From Mycocentrospora acerina (taxonomy: Eukaryota; Ascomycota; Dothideomycetes; Pleosporales): a stretch of 64,000 bases of DNA. The notes beneath the pieces are model-generated. The model worked only from the letters and a program-made list of their open reading frames with translations. It ran no database searches and was not told the DNA's origin. Location: NCBI GenBank assembly GCA_022701365.1, contig JAKUHH010000177.1, positions 806,001-870,000 of the forward strand, read 5' to 3'. Both the position numbers and the translations under genes were made by a program. Each line of letters starts with the position of its first letter. Position 1 is the first letter of the stretch. Below, one piece after another: positions 1 through 11,492 of this stretch.

Positions 1-131
1 TGGGTGGTAGTCAACAAACACACTCTCACACACACACCCACGTCACTTTGGGCAGGCTGTAGCGAAGATCTTCCCCCCCCTTACTACTACCCGGCCCGGC
101 GTTCTCTCTCACATACACACCCTTCTGCGCA

Positions 132-768
132 ATGGCTGCCGCGCTCACCATCTTCTTCGTCATCGTCCGCGTCATCTTGTATCCAATCATCGCCCTTGTC
201 AATTTCGTCTTGTACCTTTTGTCGCCAGTATGGATGCTAGCAACATTTCTCCTCTTGCCATTTATCCACCTCACCCGTGCTGTAATTAATATTCTCACCT
301 ATCCCTTTCGGTTGCATTTACTAGAGCGAATAGAGGTATGTAGATGATTGCATTTTACTTCAACTTAATTACCCAACTTCACCAACAGGCGGGGCTGCTA
401 CACTGTTGGGAAGGAAGGAAGGGGAAAAAAAAAGTAAGCCTCGAGATTAAAATAAAAAAAAGGCTAACCCACTCCTTCTCCTCTCACCCCAGACACTCTA
501 TATTTACCTTGGAACTGCCGGCCTAATAGGATGTATGACGGGAACTATTCTGTTCATCCTCTTCAAGCTCCTCTCCTCAAGCCTCAACATCGACGCCCCC
601 AAAGTACGTCACCAAGGGCGCACAACCGCCGACTATCGGTCCGCTCGTCGTGAGAGAGCCGGCGCTTCAAATATAGCCACCCCGGTCATTCTAAAAAGAG
701 CCCCTGCACCCCGCAAAAAAGGCCTCCTCTCACAAGCTATTGCCGAGGAAGAGGATTCGGACTTTTAA
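132..768 (+). CDS. Small fungal membrane protein, two exons (about 159 aa)
   Basis: Exons 132-335 and 493-768 join in phase at a GT-AG intron of 157 nt (donor GAG|GTATGT, acceptor CCCCAG), giving about 159 residues. The first 60 residues are almost entirely hydrophobic and form two or three membrane spans. Another hydrophobic stretch follows directly after the splice (LGTAGLIGCMTGTILFILF). The C-terminal 65 residues are hydrophilic and basic and end in an acidic tail (EEEDSDF). The ATG follows a CA/CT-rich leader typical of this genome. I do not recognise a named family. The spans and the charged tail suggest an endomembrane protein with a cytosolic C-terminus, which is inference. It converges on the next gene, whose stop lies 256 nt away. 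Confidence 0.7.
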
Positions 769-1023
769 TTCTCCAAATACACCGACAAGGGGGACGTGGG
801 AGCAGTGTCGAAGACGGACTCGCTAGAGCCCTGCTGCCAATGCGAATCATTCGAGTAATCGGTTGTTGTTGTTGGTTTACGACTTAATAGTATTGGCGTG
901 TTGCTTGATAGGACTGACGTGCCGCTCCTCATCTTACTTGCTTCGTCTGAAGCGCATTGTTCCGTGCTCTTTGCAAAGCCCCGCGAGTTCATGGATGACC
1001 AGTCTAGGCAAGCAGCGGAGAGT

Positions 1024-2284
1024 CTAGACGACGGACGTCGCATCGGGCAAGGCGGGCGTTCGCAGTCCGTCTGACGTGACCTTGATGTTTGTCAATCTCA
1101 AATCAACTACAAATTCATACGGACGGCTTGATTGTAATTCTGCTTGCAGAGGCAGGTCTAGCACTGACAGCTCCAACGTCCCCTCTCCAATCTCGAGCGA
1201 TCCCAATGTGAGCCAGTGGAAGACGCAGACCGTCCATGTCACTGGGGTTATTTGCGTTAGTGATAAATCTCTTATCAAGGAGGAAATGTGTATACCATCG
1301 AAAGTGCAGGCAGTCAGACAAACCCAGCCGAGTTCTCTACCATTGAGGACCGTCAGAGACGCCATGTTGGCTATAGTTGGAATCAGGACCAGAATCGTTC
1401 CAATAAACGTCTTCCAGAGCAAATGCTCAATCTTGTTGGCCATGATTCCATTTGCTTGCTGCAAACCTCCATTGTTTCTCTCTCCAGCTCGCCCACAAAG
1501 ACGTCCAACATAGTGTTTGAACTGACTCGCAGGCACACTTGGGCGGCTGCCCGAACGAATCAGTGGACCCAGAAAGTGAACAAAGATGTAAGTCAGCAGG
1601 ATGTTGATGACCACGTCAAAGGAAAGTAGTGGGATGGTAATAAACTGGGGTAATCCTATTCGGCAGCGACCATCCCTCTCAGAGATACTCGACAGCGGCC
1701 AGATGAAGCCACACACGGCGATGGAACCAAAGCCCACTAGAATAGTCAGCACACCTGTCACCCAGAGCCAGTCCCGAAATCTGTGCATATACGGTGCCCG
1801 TAATGCATGTGCTCGTTCGACCAGAAACAGATACCTGAAATGTGAGAATTAGCATCTTTCACGCTACGGAGCGATCTAGTGGTTGGGCAAAGGGAAATTG
1901 TTCGTGGACTGACATGATGCATTTACTACCAACATAGAATGCGAGACATAAGATGATGGCTCCCAGGCAGACCGAGTGAGTCTGGAGACTGAGCCCGCTT
2001 TCGACGACGGCGGCCGAGATGACAAAGGACATGGAGAAGAAGTAGAGGATCAGGACAAGGACTTGGGTTAGACATAGGTTCTTGAGTCGGCGTAGGTGTA
2101 CATGTCGTAGGCGATGCCCTTATGCATGTCAGCTCTCACATGGTAGGCGGGTGGGTATGCCCAGCCTCTCACCCGTCATTCCAGTCAGAAGAGACATGCA
2201 GAACAAGGAAACTATCGTATACACTGTTCGAGAAGAAGGGGTCTCGCCATAGGCATTGGCATCTCTCGAGTGAAGACTGGTCAT
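1024..2284 (-). CDS. Multipass (about seven-TM) fungal membrane protein, four exons
   Basis: The reverse-strand model is exons 2284-2173, 2118-1914, 1834-1296 and 1241-1024, all phase-consistent, coding for about 357 residues. The 54-nt last intron is supported because removing it restores the conserved-looking run CTFDVTWTVCVFHWLT. The central part carries FYVGSK, then YLFLVERAHALRAPYMHRFRDW, which resembles a TM3/intracellular-loop segment. About six or seven hydrophobic segments are visible: NLCLTQVLVLILYFF, VCLGAIILCLAFYVG, WLWVTGVLTILVGF, ITIPLLSFDVVINILLTY, FIGTILVLIPTIANMA and the WTVCVFHW region. The layout is GPCR-like and orphan proteins of this kind occur in ascomycetes, but receptor function is not shown. 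The start at 2284 is the first in-frame ATG after an upstream stop. Confidence 0.72.
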
Positions 2285-4211
2285 GTAGTCGACAGTGCAA
2301 TACACGTGCGTTGGGTGGAGTTTGTCAGAAGGGGGCGGTGAAGAGTATCATAGTGCTAGGTAGTTTTGTTTTGCAATGGAACTCGCGCAAAACGCAGAGA
2401 GGCCCATATACATGTGGGGTTGTTCACGCTCGCAGCGGTTTGCAGCTAATCAGCATTATGTGCTAGAAGGAACAAATCGATAACTTTCAAGAGCAGACGG
2501 TGCTGCTTGCTTTTTTTTTAACAATTGAGCTGGATTGAGCTGGGTTAAGCTGAAGTGAAGTAGTACACTGGCGGCGGCGGCAAGACCATATACACTCTGG
2601 TTGAGTAGGTCCCATCTGCCCGAGACCGTCCTTTCCGTCTCCGTCTCCATTCAATAGACTTGTGGAATAGTCGACTGTACAAATCCGGACGGTTTCCATT
2701 GCAAGTGATGAAGCAGGGTGGATACAGCCGACGACTTACTCGCCAGCCATTAAAAATGAGCATCATGCTGTGCCACCATTAGAGATCACGCATCCCACAA
2801 CACCATGTGCAACTGTGGCTGCCAGTCGAAGAAATCAGCTGTTCTGGCCATTTATCGCCAGAGTGGCGCAAGAGGATTTCAAAAGTCCCAGAGATGTTCA
2901 AGGAAGTGGCCGGCAAATCCGGCTTTGAAAGTCTGGACTCGAGAATGGAGAATGGAGACTGGGGACTGGGGACTGGAGAGCACTTGAGGAATAGAGGGAG
3001 GAACAGGACATTGTTTTCTAGCATATAAAAAGACATGGTGGTTGAAGGAAGAAGGAACGTCAAACACTGTCAGGCAGTACCTGTACAACCACGCGTGCAC
3101 CAAGCTGAACAACCCCACCCCAAGCAAGCACTGTACAGTCAGGTGAGTATTTCGAGGCGTAAATCAGCAATATTGAAGGCTTGATTATCTGCAACCCGTG
3201 GCCTTTTTCCTTCCCGTCATATTCCAAGAGCCAGGCACATGATGCGGTGTGAAGATGTGCTGGATCCCGGTACTTGTTGGGTGACAATCAATGGCAAAGA
3301 CGTCATGGTGCTCGCTTGCAGCAAGGCGATTACCAGACGAGTATGCAGCTAACTAGGGCTTGACTTGACACACTTTCGACGTGAGCCCAAGTGCCGGGCG
3401 CCTTGTCCAGAAATCGCATCGCAGCCGCACTCTGTGCCGCTGCACACAGTCAGTCGCCGCCAGTCGCCGCCGTACTCGTTAAGACGACGCAGCTCCACTT
3501 GGCGCCTGACGATTGTGCACTGCGGTTCCTGTTGGCAAGGGGCCCAACCCGCTTGGCTTGATGAGCAGGTTGCGGACGAGGACAGGCAATGGACGTCATC
3601 AGCCATCGAGTGCGCTCAGCACAGCCCGTCCTGCTTGCGCCACAGTGCAGACCGAGGCGCGGCGACGCGTGACATGGAGAAGCAGCACGCAGGCCATGGA
3701 ACCCCGAAGACGCGTTGGTGGCAAAAGCAACCCTTTGCATGCGGCAGACGTTGCGAGGCCAGGCATGTGAAAGGTGGGCGAGGGGTGAAGAACTTGGGTG
3801 GGGTCGTTAGCCGCCGTCCAGCTAGTGCCAGAGTCCCCTGCCCGTTTTTTTTTGAGCGCAGCCATGCATGCTTGCAGCCAAGCGAGATTGGGTGTTCCTA
3901 GCCCTGCACTGCCACGGCCTGCCAAACATGGAGCGTCGACGACGACTCGGCTCCTCGCCCTCCTCCTCCTCCACCTTCTGTTCGAGCCGCCAAGCACCCC
4001 AGAGTCGACTTGTTTGCCAGCGTGTGCCATTCCTGCCGTCCCGCACACTGTATCACTAGACAGCCACTGCGACAGTCCTGAGCCAATCCCCCTGCCCCCC
4101 CCGTTCCGCGCGGCGACACACGACTGGGAAGGAGCGACAGGGACAGAGGCAGGAACAGGAAGAGAAGCAGCACCAACACCAACACCAGCAATAACAACAA
4201 CACCGACAACC
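2285..4211. other. Gene-free divergent interval
   Basis: This 1.9 kb lies between two divergent genes and should hold both promoters and the 5' leader of the GT32 gene. The open frames on both strands lack splice continuity, domain signals and plausible starts. Just before the ATG at 4212 the leader is rich in CAACA/CCAACA motifs and poor in G, as expected of an unstructured 5' UTR. A short heptamer repeat is listed separately. Confidence 0.6.
2941..2975. repeat. Short heptamer tandem repeat
   Basis: Five imperfect 7-nt units run in a row (GAGAATG twice, GAGACTG, GGGACTG twice). The array lies in the divergent intergenic region and overlaps no supported gene. Confidence 0.75.
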
Positions 4212-5315
4212 ATGCGCAGAGGCGTCACCATATTCCTGCTCGTCACCGTCGTCGTCCTCGGCTTCGCGGTGCACAGCGTCTGGACTCTCTTGGGCCTGCT
4301 GCTCGCCACGGGCCAGGAAGATGCCATCTTGCGCGGCGAGCTGCCCTCGCCAAACTCGGGCACCCTCAACGACAAGCCGGCCTTGATCCCCAAGATTATC
4401 CACCAGACGTACATCAACGAGAGCATCCCAGAGCACTGGAAGGAGCCCCAACAGACGTGCATCGACCTGCATCCCGACTACGAGTACAAGGTATGCCGTG
4501 CACCCTGCCCACAGTGGCACCCTCCCGCTGACACCACCTAGCTTTGGACCGACAAGAAGTCGCGCGAGTTCATCGCCGACGAGTACCCATGGTTCCTCGA
4601 GACGTTTGACGGCTACCCCTACCCCATCCAGCGCGCCGACGCAATTCGCTACTTTGTACTGCACCACTTTGGCGGAATATACATTGACCTCGACGATGTA
4701 CGTATCACATGCAACACGTGCCAATAAAACACCACTAACGACTCCTCCCAGGGATGCAACCGCAGCCTCGATCCTCTTCTCGCCTACCCAGCCTGGGTCC
4801 GCCGCACTATCCCCACCGGCATCTCCAACGATGCCATGGGCGCAATTCCCCGCCACCCATTCTTCCTCAAGGCCATTGACTCTTTGACCGACTACAACCG
4901 CCGCTGGCCACTCCCCTACATCACTGTCATGGCCAGTACCGGTCCCCTGTTCCTCAGCCTTGTCTGGCGCCACTACAGCAACATGAACCCCGAGGGCAAC
5001 GACCGTCTGCGCATCCTGTTCCCCGAGGAGTACAACAACCACCCTTGGAGCTTCTTTACCCACCATCTCGGAAACAGTTGGCACAAGACCGACGTCAAAG
5101 TCATCTTCTGGCTGGGCCGACACTGGCTGCTGGTGACTTTTATTGGATTCGTCGTTGGCTTCGCTCTACTCGGCCTCATCTACAAGGTCTTTTTCCTGAA
5201 TAAGCTTCAGGGACAGCCCGGCTCGCCAAGAATTCGCTTCTCGTACACCAGAATGCCATTTTATCGCCGCATCAGCCAAAAAGACGTCGAGCTTGACGAC
5301 AGACATCGTGTATAA
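4212..5315 (+). CDS. GT32 inositol-phosphoceramide mannosyltransferase (Sur1/Csh1-type)
   Basis: Exons 4212-4490, 4542-4697 and 4752-5315 give about 332 residues. The protein starts with a signal anchor (residues about 4-24) and has a luminal GT32 domain with PKIIHQTYI, then RADAIRYFVLHHFGGIYIDLDD (DxD near residue 142, the nucleotide-sugar/metal site) and GISNDAMGAIPRHPFFL. A second membrane span lies at about residues 265-290 (WLLVTFIGFVVGFALLGLIY) before a basic tail. This topology fits yeast Sur1/Csh1, the Golgi enzymes that transfer mannose from GDP-mannose to inositol phosphoceramide to make MIPC. I chose the ATG at 4212 rather than the longer upstream frame because it directly precedes the hydrophobic anchor and follows a CAACA-rich leader. 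Confidence 0.9.
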
Positions 5316-6477
5316 ATACTGTCCCGACTAACTGGTTGGTTTTCTGTTTGTACGTGTGCGGGACGAGCGCATCCCATCTATATATCACGAGTCTAGCATT
5401 TTACGGCGTCATGTTGTCATTGGTTGCGTCGCATTTTTTCATATTTCATTTGTAGCCTCCATTTTTCGCTTCGCCCACACATCGTTTCCCGAGGCCTTTT
5501 GACCTATTAGTGTTGTTTAACTAGACTTTGTAATCGCGACGCGGAACGTTATTTGGCAATTTGATGGCGTTGGTACTTGTAGAGCAACCCGAGGGTGCTA
5601 TCACTATCGCCTTGGACGATGTAGAAAGAGAGAGGGAGAGGGAGGGAGGGAGGAAGGGAAAGAGACAGAGGTTGGAATTAGGGGCGGGATATTTCTGGAA
5701 CTTGCAGCATGGTTCTGCAAGTTGGTCGATTGTTATGGAATAGATTCTGGATAGCTACATTGCTTAGATAGATTTTGCATCATGACATTGATCCCATATT
5801 CTACACCATCTACACATTTACATTTTGACTTTTTTTCTGTTCTTCTCTTTAGGTGATGAAATCTGGGCAAGGAACAATCACAACATGTGGATTTCAATCC
5901 TCTGATTAGTCTTTACAGTAAGGACTCATTCATTCATTTATTCATTCATTCGTCAAAGCAACCGTAAATAATCTCACCATGTCCAATACACCCATCCATA
6001 TTCACATCATCATCATCATCAGAATAAACGTTATGCTCTCTCTCTCTCTCTCTCTCTTCCAACCAATCATCCTTGCAAAAATCCACTATTTACATATCAT
6101 CAATCCCTGCTCACAACTCATTACTCGTCACACATAACACATCCATTAACCACTTCTTTAACATTCTCTCTTTTAAAAAAAAAGTCACACATGTAGATAT
6201 CTGGGAGACAGACAGAGAGAGAAAGAAAGAAAGAAAGAAAAAGAAAAAGAAAAAGAGGTATTGTTCACCACTGGCAATAATACTTGATACTAGTGAACAT
6301 TAATTAATGAAGGAAATAATAATCATGATTGTCAATCACACGTTGTTTCTTTTGTTTTATATGTATATATTTGGTCTTGTAATTAATTGAGATGATGGGT
6401 AGTTGCACTCGCTCATTCACTTATCTCACTTACCTTACTTATCTTACTTCTATAGGGAAAGAAAATGTGTTTTGAAG

Positions 6478-6538
<61 letters not shown>

Positions 6539-6879
6539 CAATAACAACAAAAATTCATTCTGATAAATATTTACACTTTTTAATCAAAGTAGAATGCGAA
6601 TGAAAAATGCACGCCATCTATACAACCATATCTCAGCTTGTGTACAGTCTGTATACATGGTTTCAGTACATATTTTCAGTACTGGCTTGGGTTCTCACAA
6701 AGCGCATTTGATGAAGCCTTGATATATATTCAGCTAGTTTGGTCGTGTGGTGAATCGGAAGCGCCAAACGCCATGTCCATCCACTTGCCTGCCTGATTCT
6801 TAGTTCAACGCCGTGAAATGCTCCACACATGTCAAACCCAAAGTCGCTCCTGCTGTGCCCATTTCTTCGCCTACAGAGC
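5316..6879. other. Gene-free convergent interval with microsatellites
   Basis: The 3' ends of the GT32 gene and UFD1 face each other here. The sequence is AT-rich and holds several simple repeats: ATTC units near 5932-5955, ATC units near 6006-6021, CT units at 6035-6057, AAAG/GAAA units at 6213-6256 and a GTA array. No supported gene is seen. Confidence 0.6.
6478..6537 (+). repeat. (GTA)n microsatellite, about 20 units
   Basis: About 20 uninterrupted GTA units lie in the convergent intergenic region. The open frame across it (a valine run) is a repeat artefact. Confidence 0.95.
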
Positions 6880-8055
6880 CTATTTGTCTCCCTTCTTCTT
6901 CCGCAGCGTTTGACCGGCACCATCAAAGTGTTTCGACTCCTTCTGCTCGCCCTCTTCCTCCTTACCCTTGACGGGCTTGATCTCGTAACCGAAGAAGAGC
7001 TTGCCTGGGGGCAATCTTAACGGTTGCGGACCGTTGGTCCTTCGTACGGTGGGCGGTGGGTTTGTCGACTGTCCAGCGATGGGTGTCGAAGCTTGTGGAG
7101 TTGGAGCTTTGCTGCCCTTCTTAGCATTCAGCTTGTGACCTCCAGAAAGGAAGTGAGAGGACGTCGCTCTGGCACCGGCGGCGGCAGTCGTGGATGAGGG
7201 CGCAATGGCGTCATAGTTGATGGCCTGCGCCATGGTGCCGTGTGAGTGCAGTGTTCCACCCTTGCCTGCCATGACACCTTTCCCGCTACGTGGTGTACTT
7301 GTTCCACTAGTCCTTTTAGGTTCCTCGTAGCCTAACGGTGGAGCAAAATCGACCGACAGATCCGTCTCAATTGTGCAGATTGCCTTGCTGGGATTTTCTG
7401 GCCTCGTCTCTAAGACGGCGATACTATAGATATTGTCGTTGTATGAAAAAGTAAAGATATCGCCCGTGGTAAGACAGGCAAAGTTCCGGAAAGCATTTTC
7501 AAGGACAGCTTTGGGGTCTGAGATCTCGAGGAAGGACGTATCTTGGGGCTGGAGCTTGATAAAGGTTCCCAGAGGAATGTCGGTCGACTTGACTTGCAAC
7601 AGATCTCCGGGCTCGAGCAAGAGCGTTTGCATAAGCTGTAGAAGACTGTCAGTGCTCTATTCTGCCACTCAGCAACAATGACGTACCCAGTATGGCACGT
7701 AGATCTTGCCCTCTTCCGCTATGAACTCTAGCACACCAGCATGCGTCTTCTTGCCATCTTTGGCGCCGTTTATGAGCTCAAAGAGCATGGGGTACGTGAT
7801 GTGTAGTCGAGTGAGCTTGTCGAGCGCACTGGGGGGGAGGAACACTTTGCCGCCGTTGTTCGCATCCTCGCGCTCTGGACCAGGCAGCATGGCAATAGGA
7901 TAGCATCGAAAGTACTCGTCGAACCTCCGGGGGGGACCGCCGCGGCGCAGTGATTGATACATGGCCATGGGGTCGTCTTCGTTGTAGAAGGCTGGGTTGA
8001 ACTGGCTGCAGTCAGTGCGAGTTGCTTGGAGCGTTGGCGGGGTCGCTCCCACCAT
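6880..8055 (-). CDS. UFD1: Ubiquitin fusion degradation protein 1 (Cdc48 cofactor)
   Basis: Exons 8055-7687 and 7635-6880 (51-nt intron) join YVPYW to LMQTLLLEPGDLLQVKS. The N-terminal double-psi barrel contains FDEYFRCYPIAML, then KVFLPPSALDKLTRLHITYPMLFEL and HAGVLEFIAEEGKIYVPYW. It is followed by the second subdomain (PLGTFIKLQPQ, LENAFRNFACLTTGDIF, YSIAVLETRPE). The low-complexity C-terminus carries the Cdc48/Npl4-binding region. Ufd1 pairs with Npl4 to recruit polyubiquitinated substrates to Cdc48/p97 for ERAD and proteasomal delivery. The start is uncertain: in-frame ATGs lie at 8112, 8055 and inside MAMYQS, and an extra small intron near the N-terminus cannot be excluded. The model gives about 374 residues. 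Confidence 0.94.
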
Positions 8056-8389
8056 GTCGGGTAACGCAGTCGGCAAATGAAGGCGTGGGGCTGTTTTGTA
8101 GGCCAGAATCAAGTGTTTGTAGCAGCAGCTAGGCAGCAGAGCGACAGAACAGGGTTGTTTGGCGGAAGAATGCGTGAACGTGAGAGCCAGATGACGATCG
8201 ATAGACGGAAGCTACGGCGAGCTGAACACACCGTTTGCGCACACGCGTCGGCGCTTGGAACGCCGCGCCCAAGCTCCCCAAGCTCTCAGACGTCACTGGC
8301 ACTACTGCGCATCCTCCCCGCAGACGCCATCCGTTCACACTCTCTCTCTTCACACACACATATACACACACAGGCCGCAATCTACAAAA
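8056..8389. promoter_or_regulatory. Shared divergent promoter UFD1/LIN1
   Basis: Only 334 nt separate the chosen UFD1 ATG (minus) from the LIN1 ATG (plus), so both promoters must lie here. The LIN1 side ends in a CT/CA-rich tract (about 8337-8371) immediately before the ATG, the leader type seen at other genes of this window. No clear TATA box is seen. Confidence 0.5.
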
Positions 8390-9712
8390 ATGGCTGGCCC
8401 CAGCGGCACATTCAACCCTGCACGACCAAAGCGTGCTGGCGAGCAGTTCACACGCACTCACCACTTGGATAGTGACGAGCTGTCTGCAAAGAAACCTCGA
8501 TTCGACCCCCGCAATCCTTCGACCCTCGCTCCAGACGCCGAGGACGAAGAGGACCCTGTCCTGGAGGCGGACGTTATTGGCAAGGGTGCAGGCATAAAAC
8601 GCAATGCAGTCAACATTGACGGCTACGATTCAGACAGCTCTACGGAAAACTTCAACGCGCGCGCCGCAGCAAAGAGCAAAAAGGACGCACCCCCAAAAGA
8701 TGAGGATGATGACGACGACATGTTTGCGGGCGAAGACAAGGACCCCGATCAAGATGAGGAGATGAAGGGAGACGAAACAGCCAAGAAGAAGCTGCGCTTC
8801 TTGGACAATGACGAGATTGAGGGGCAGGAAGCTACGAGCAAGTCGGGAGGGCACGTCGCAGTCGACTTCACCAAAGGCAAGGATGCCGTGACGGAGGATT
8901 TTGAAAGCAGTAGCGAGAGTGGCGATGATCTGGAACGCGACCGCGTAGACTCAGATATGGATGAGGAGCTTGGAGCTGGCAGTAAAAAGAGGCACGCCCC
9001 AAAGCTGGACGCTTTCAACATGCGTGAAGAACAGGAGGAGGGTCGATTTGACGAGGCAGGCAACTTTGTGCGCAAAGCATACGACCCAGAAGCCGCCCAA
9101 GACTCATGGCTCGACGGCATATCGAAAAAGGATATCAAACGTGCACAGGAAGCAAAAGACATGCGAGATGCAGAGCAAAAGGCCCGGGAGCGCGCAGAAG
9201 ACTCCATAATTACCAGTGATGTCCTATCGACTCTCATCACGCACCTGGACGTCATGGAGACTCCACTCGAGGCACTCGTACGGTACGGCAAAACAGCTCC
9301 AAAGAAGCAGGCCAGCACCTGGGCCAAAAAGAAGAAGGCCCAAGCCATGGAGGTAGATACAGACCCTGCACAAGAAGCCGCACAAGCAAAAGCAAAAGCA
9401 GCAATCGACTCCATCACTGAGTGCGCAAGTCGATTGTCAGATCGAGGTGTCGAAGACATCTACGACATGCCGCGCGAGACAATCATGCGACAATATAAGC
9501 GTGAGACCGGAGAAGACTGGAAGAACCCAAATCCAGAGCCTGTACAGTGGGAGTTCCACTGGCTCACCGCGCCAGAAGGTGATAACAATGGTCCCTATGA
9601 TACGGAGACGATGCGCGCTTGGGAGGCCGGCGGGCAGTTTGCCGCTGGCGCTGAATTCCGCCGTATCGGTGATAGCGAGTGGTCGCGGCTGCTGGACTTT
9701 GATGATGATTGA
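8390..9712 (+). CDS. LIN1: GYF-domain U5 snRNP protein (Lin1/CD2BP2-like)
   Basis: This is a single exon of about 440 residues. The acidic N-terminal half contains KRNAVNIDGYDSDSS, a motif of the Lin1/Snu40/CD2BP2 family. A central segment reads FNMREEQEEGRFDEAGNFVRK, also typical. The last 60 residues form a GYF domain (WEFHWL, then GPYDTETMRAW and WSRLLDFDDD). Family members associate with the U5 snRNP protein Prp6/U5-102K and act in tri-snRNP assembly; the GYF domain binds proline-rich peptides. The ATG at 8390 is preferred over the in-frame one at 8255 because the extra 45 residues are translated leader-type CT/CA repeat. Divergent from UFD1. Confidence 0.88.
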   Translation: MAGPSGTFNPARPKRAGEQFTRTHHLDSDELSAKKPRFDPRNPSTLAPDAEDEEDPVLEADVIGKGAGIKRNAVNIDGYDSDSSTENFNARAAAKSKKDAPPKDEDDDDDMFAGEDKDPDQDEEMKGDETAKKKLRFLDNDEIEGQEATSKSGGHVAVDFTKGKDAVTEDFESSSESGDDLERDRVDSDMDEELGAGSKKRHAPKLDAFNMREEQEEGRFDEAGNFVRKAYDPEAAQDSWLDGISKKDIKRAQEAKDMRDAEQKARERAEDSIITSDVLSTLITHLDVMETPLEALVRYGKTAPKKQASTWAKKKKAQAMEVDTDPAQEAAQAKAKAAIDSITECASRLSDRGVEDIYDMPRETIMRQYKRETGEDWKNPNPEPVQWEFHWLTAPEGDNNGPYDTETMRAWEAGGQFAAGAEFRRIGDSEWSRLLDFDDD

Positions 9713-11492
9713 AAAAGCGCTTACAAAAATAATACTCCCATCCTGACAGCATACGAGCTGCACAGCATACCGAGGAGTGCTCCGATGCGGTCTACTCTAC
9801 CCGGGCCTACATGTACCGGCAAGTCGGTCGCTCACATGACTTTGCACAAATGCAGGTTTTCTGCGGCTAAGATCCTACGAGCATTCCTCAGCCAGTCGGA
9901 TAGACCAGAGATGCGGAAAGCCGTTGTGATCGCTCGGATCAGCTGCGACGACAGCCCCATAGACAGTTGCATCGAATCACATGCTGAATCTGATATGTAC
10001 ACGTTGTGTCACCATGATATCATAGCGTCTGCCGTGACTGTTTTCGTGCCCCTATGTGGATGAGACGGCGGGCTACATGCGGAGTTGCACACATAGGTCT
10101 CATAGGGTTGGCCGCTGCGATACATCGCTTCATAAATCCATCTACCGAATAATGCACAAGAGTAGCGCGAGTCGTAATAAAGGGTCCGCAGATCGTGGTG
10201 GCGATGCGATACGCATTACGAATTAGTCTCGTGTCCCACACCCGCCCAGGGCTGTCTTCTGGAAATCAAGTGGTCAAAGTCACAAAGTCTGATAGTCTGG
10301 TGATTTGACATGTTCTTCTTCGCCTCGAGTCGCCCCGCCACATCCCCTTTCTTCTCTCCCATGACAGAGTTGGAGACGGCAAATAGCTGCATGCAAATGA
10401 GAAGGCTCCAGCAAACGCGGGCCATTGCTCATAAAACGCCGTTCCAAGCGTTTCCGCAGCGACGGGAGTCGCCACAATAAGGAGAAGTTCTAATTGGGCG
10501 GTAGATTCAGGGAGCAGGCTACAGACAGCGGCGCGCGAACGGCCACGGGCCGCCAATATTCCAGAAGCTTGGAGTTTGGGCCTCGGTGAACTCCTTCTAG
10601 CCGTTCTGGAGAGGATGCCATGCTTGTTAATAAGGATGGCGAGTAAGGTCACCGCCAAACAGACTCCTGGGTCGCACGGTTGCGGTTCATCAGATGTGTT
10701 CTTGGGAGCAGTGCATGTGGTGCTGGCGTAGAAAGTTTGATGGGACTTGTACGATGGTTATATGCTGGGAAGAAGTGCTTTTGAGCATCACCTGCATGGT
10801 GTCCGTCGAGGCGTATATTGGGGCTGGGCGAGAGCAGCCAATGAAGCCGCCGCTCCTTGTTTGCACCGTCTTGCTCCCCTCGCCGTCGTTGCCGCTGCCC
10901 CCGTGCTGGTAGATTGATCTCTTGACTCGGCCTACACGTTGAGTCGACAAGAGTTTCCCTGTGCCACGCCGTTCGGCCTCCTGGCGTGCTTTGCGTCGCG
11001 GACCTGTTCCCCGCTGCTAGTGTGGCTTCACCCTTCTCGCGCACCGCGCACCGCGCACCGCCCGTCGCTGCTTGTCCTGCCAAAGACCCGTACCCAATAT
11101 CACGCCCCTTAGGCCTACGACGCGCGAGTTCAGACCTCTGACGTCTGCTAGCCCGTTGCACGACGACCCACAAGGTGTGGTCGCCCAGTCAAAAGGAGAT
11201 AGGAGCTGGACCGCCAACCCTGTCTCAAACATCACCGGCCACCCTCGACACGCCCATCGGCGCTGCGTGCTGAACGCTTCGTCTGCCCCCTATTCCGTCG
11301 CCGCCGACCCCGTTTTGGTTCATTTGCGACGCTGCCCACTCTCATTTCGCGCATCTGGCTCTGTGATCTTTCATCTTCCGCGTGCTTGGTCTTGGCGATT
11401 GATGTACTAAATCTCGACCCTAACATTCTGTCCTTCTCCGCTTGTTTTTCCCCTTCGCTCGCAAGCACCTCACCCTCACCACACAACGCACC
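9713..11492. other. Gene-free interval upstream of the RRM/R3H gene
   Basis: This 1.8 kb is the LIN1 3' flank plus a long promoter/leader for the next gene. The open frames on both strands (largest about 170 codons) are arginine/serine-rich, lack recognisable domains and mutually overlap, so I treat them as chance. The last 90 nt are pyrimidine/CA-rich. Confidence 0.55.

Noticed and set aside
3349..3901. Overlapping ORFs of 85-178 codons on both strands upstream of the GT32 gene
   Set aside because: They overlap in all frames, are Arg/Ser/Cys-rich with no domain, and lie in probable promoter/leader sequence.
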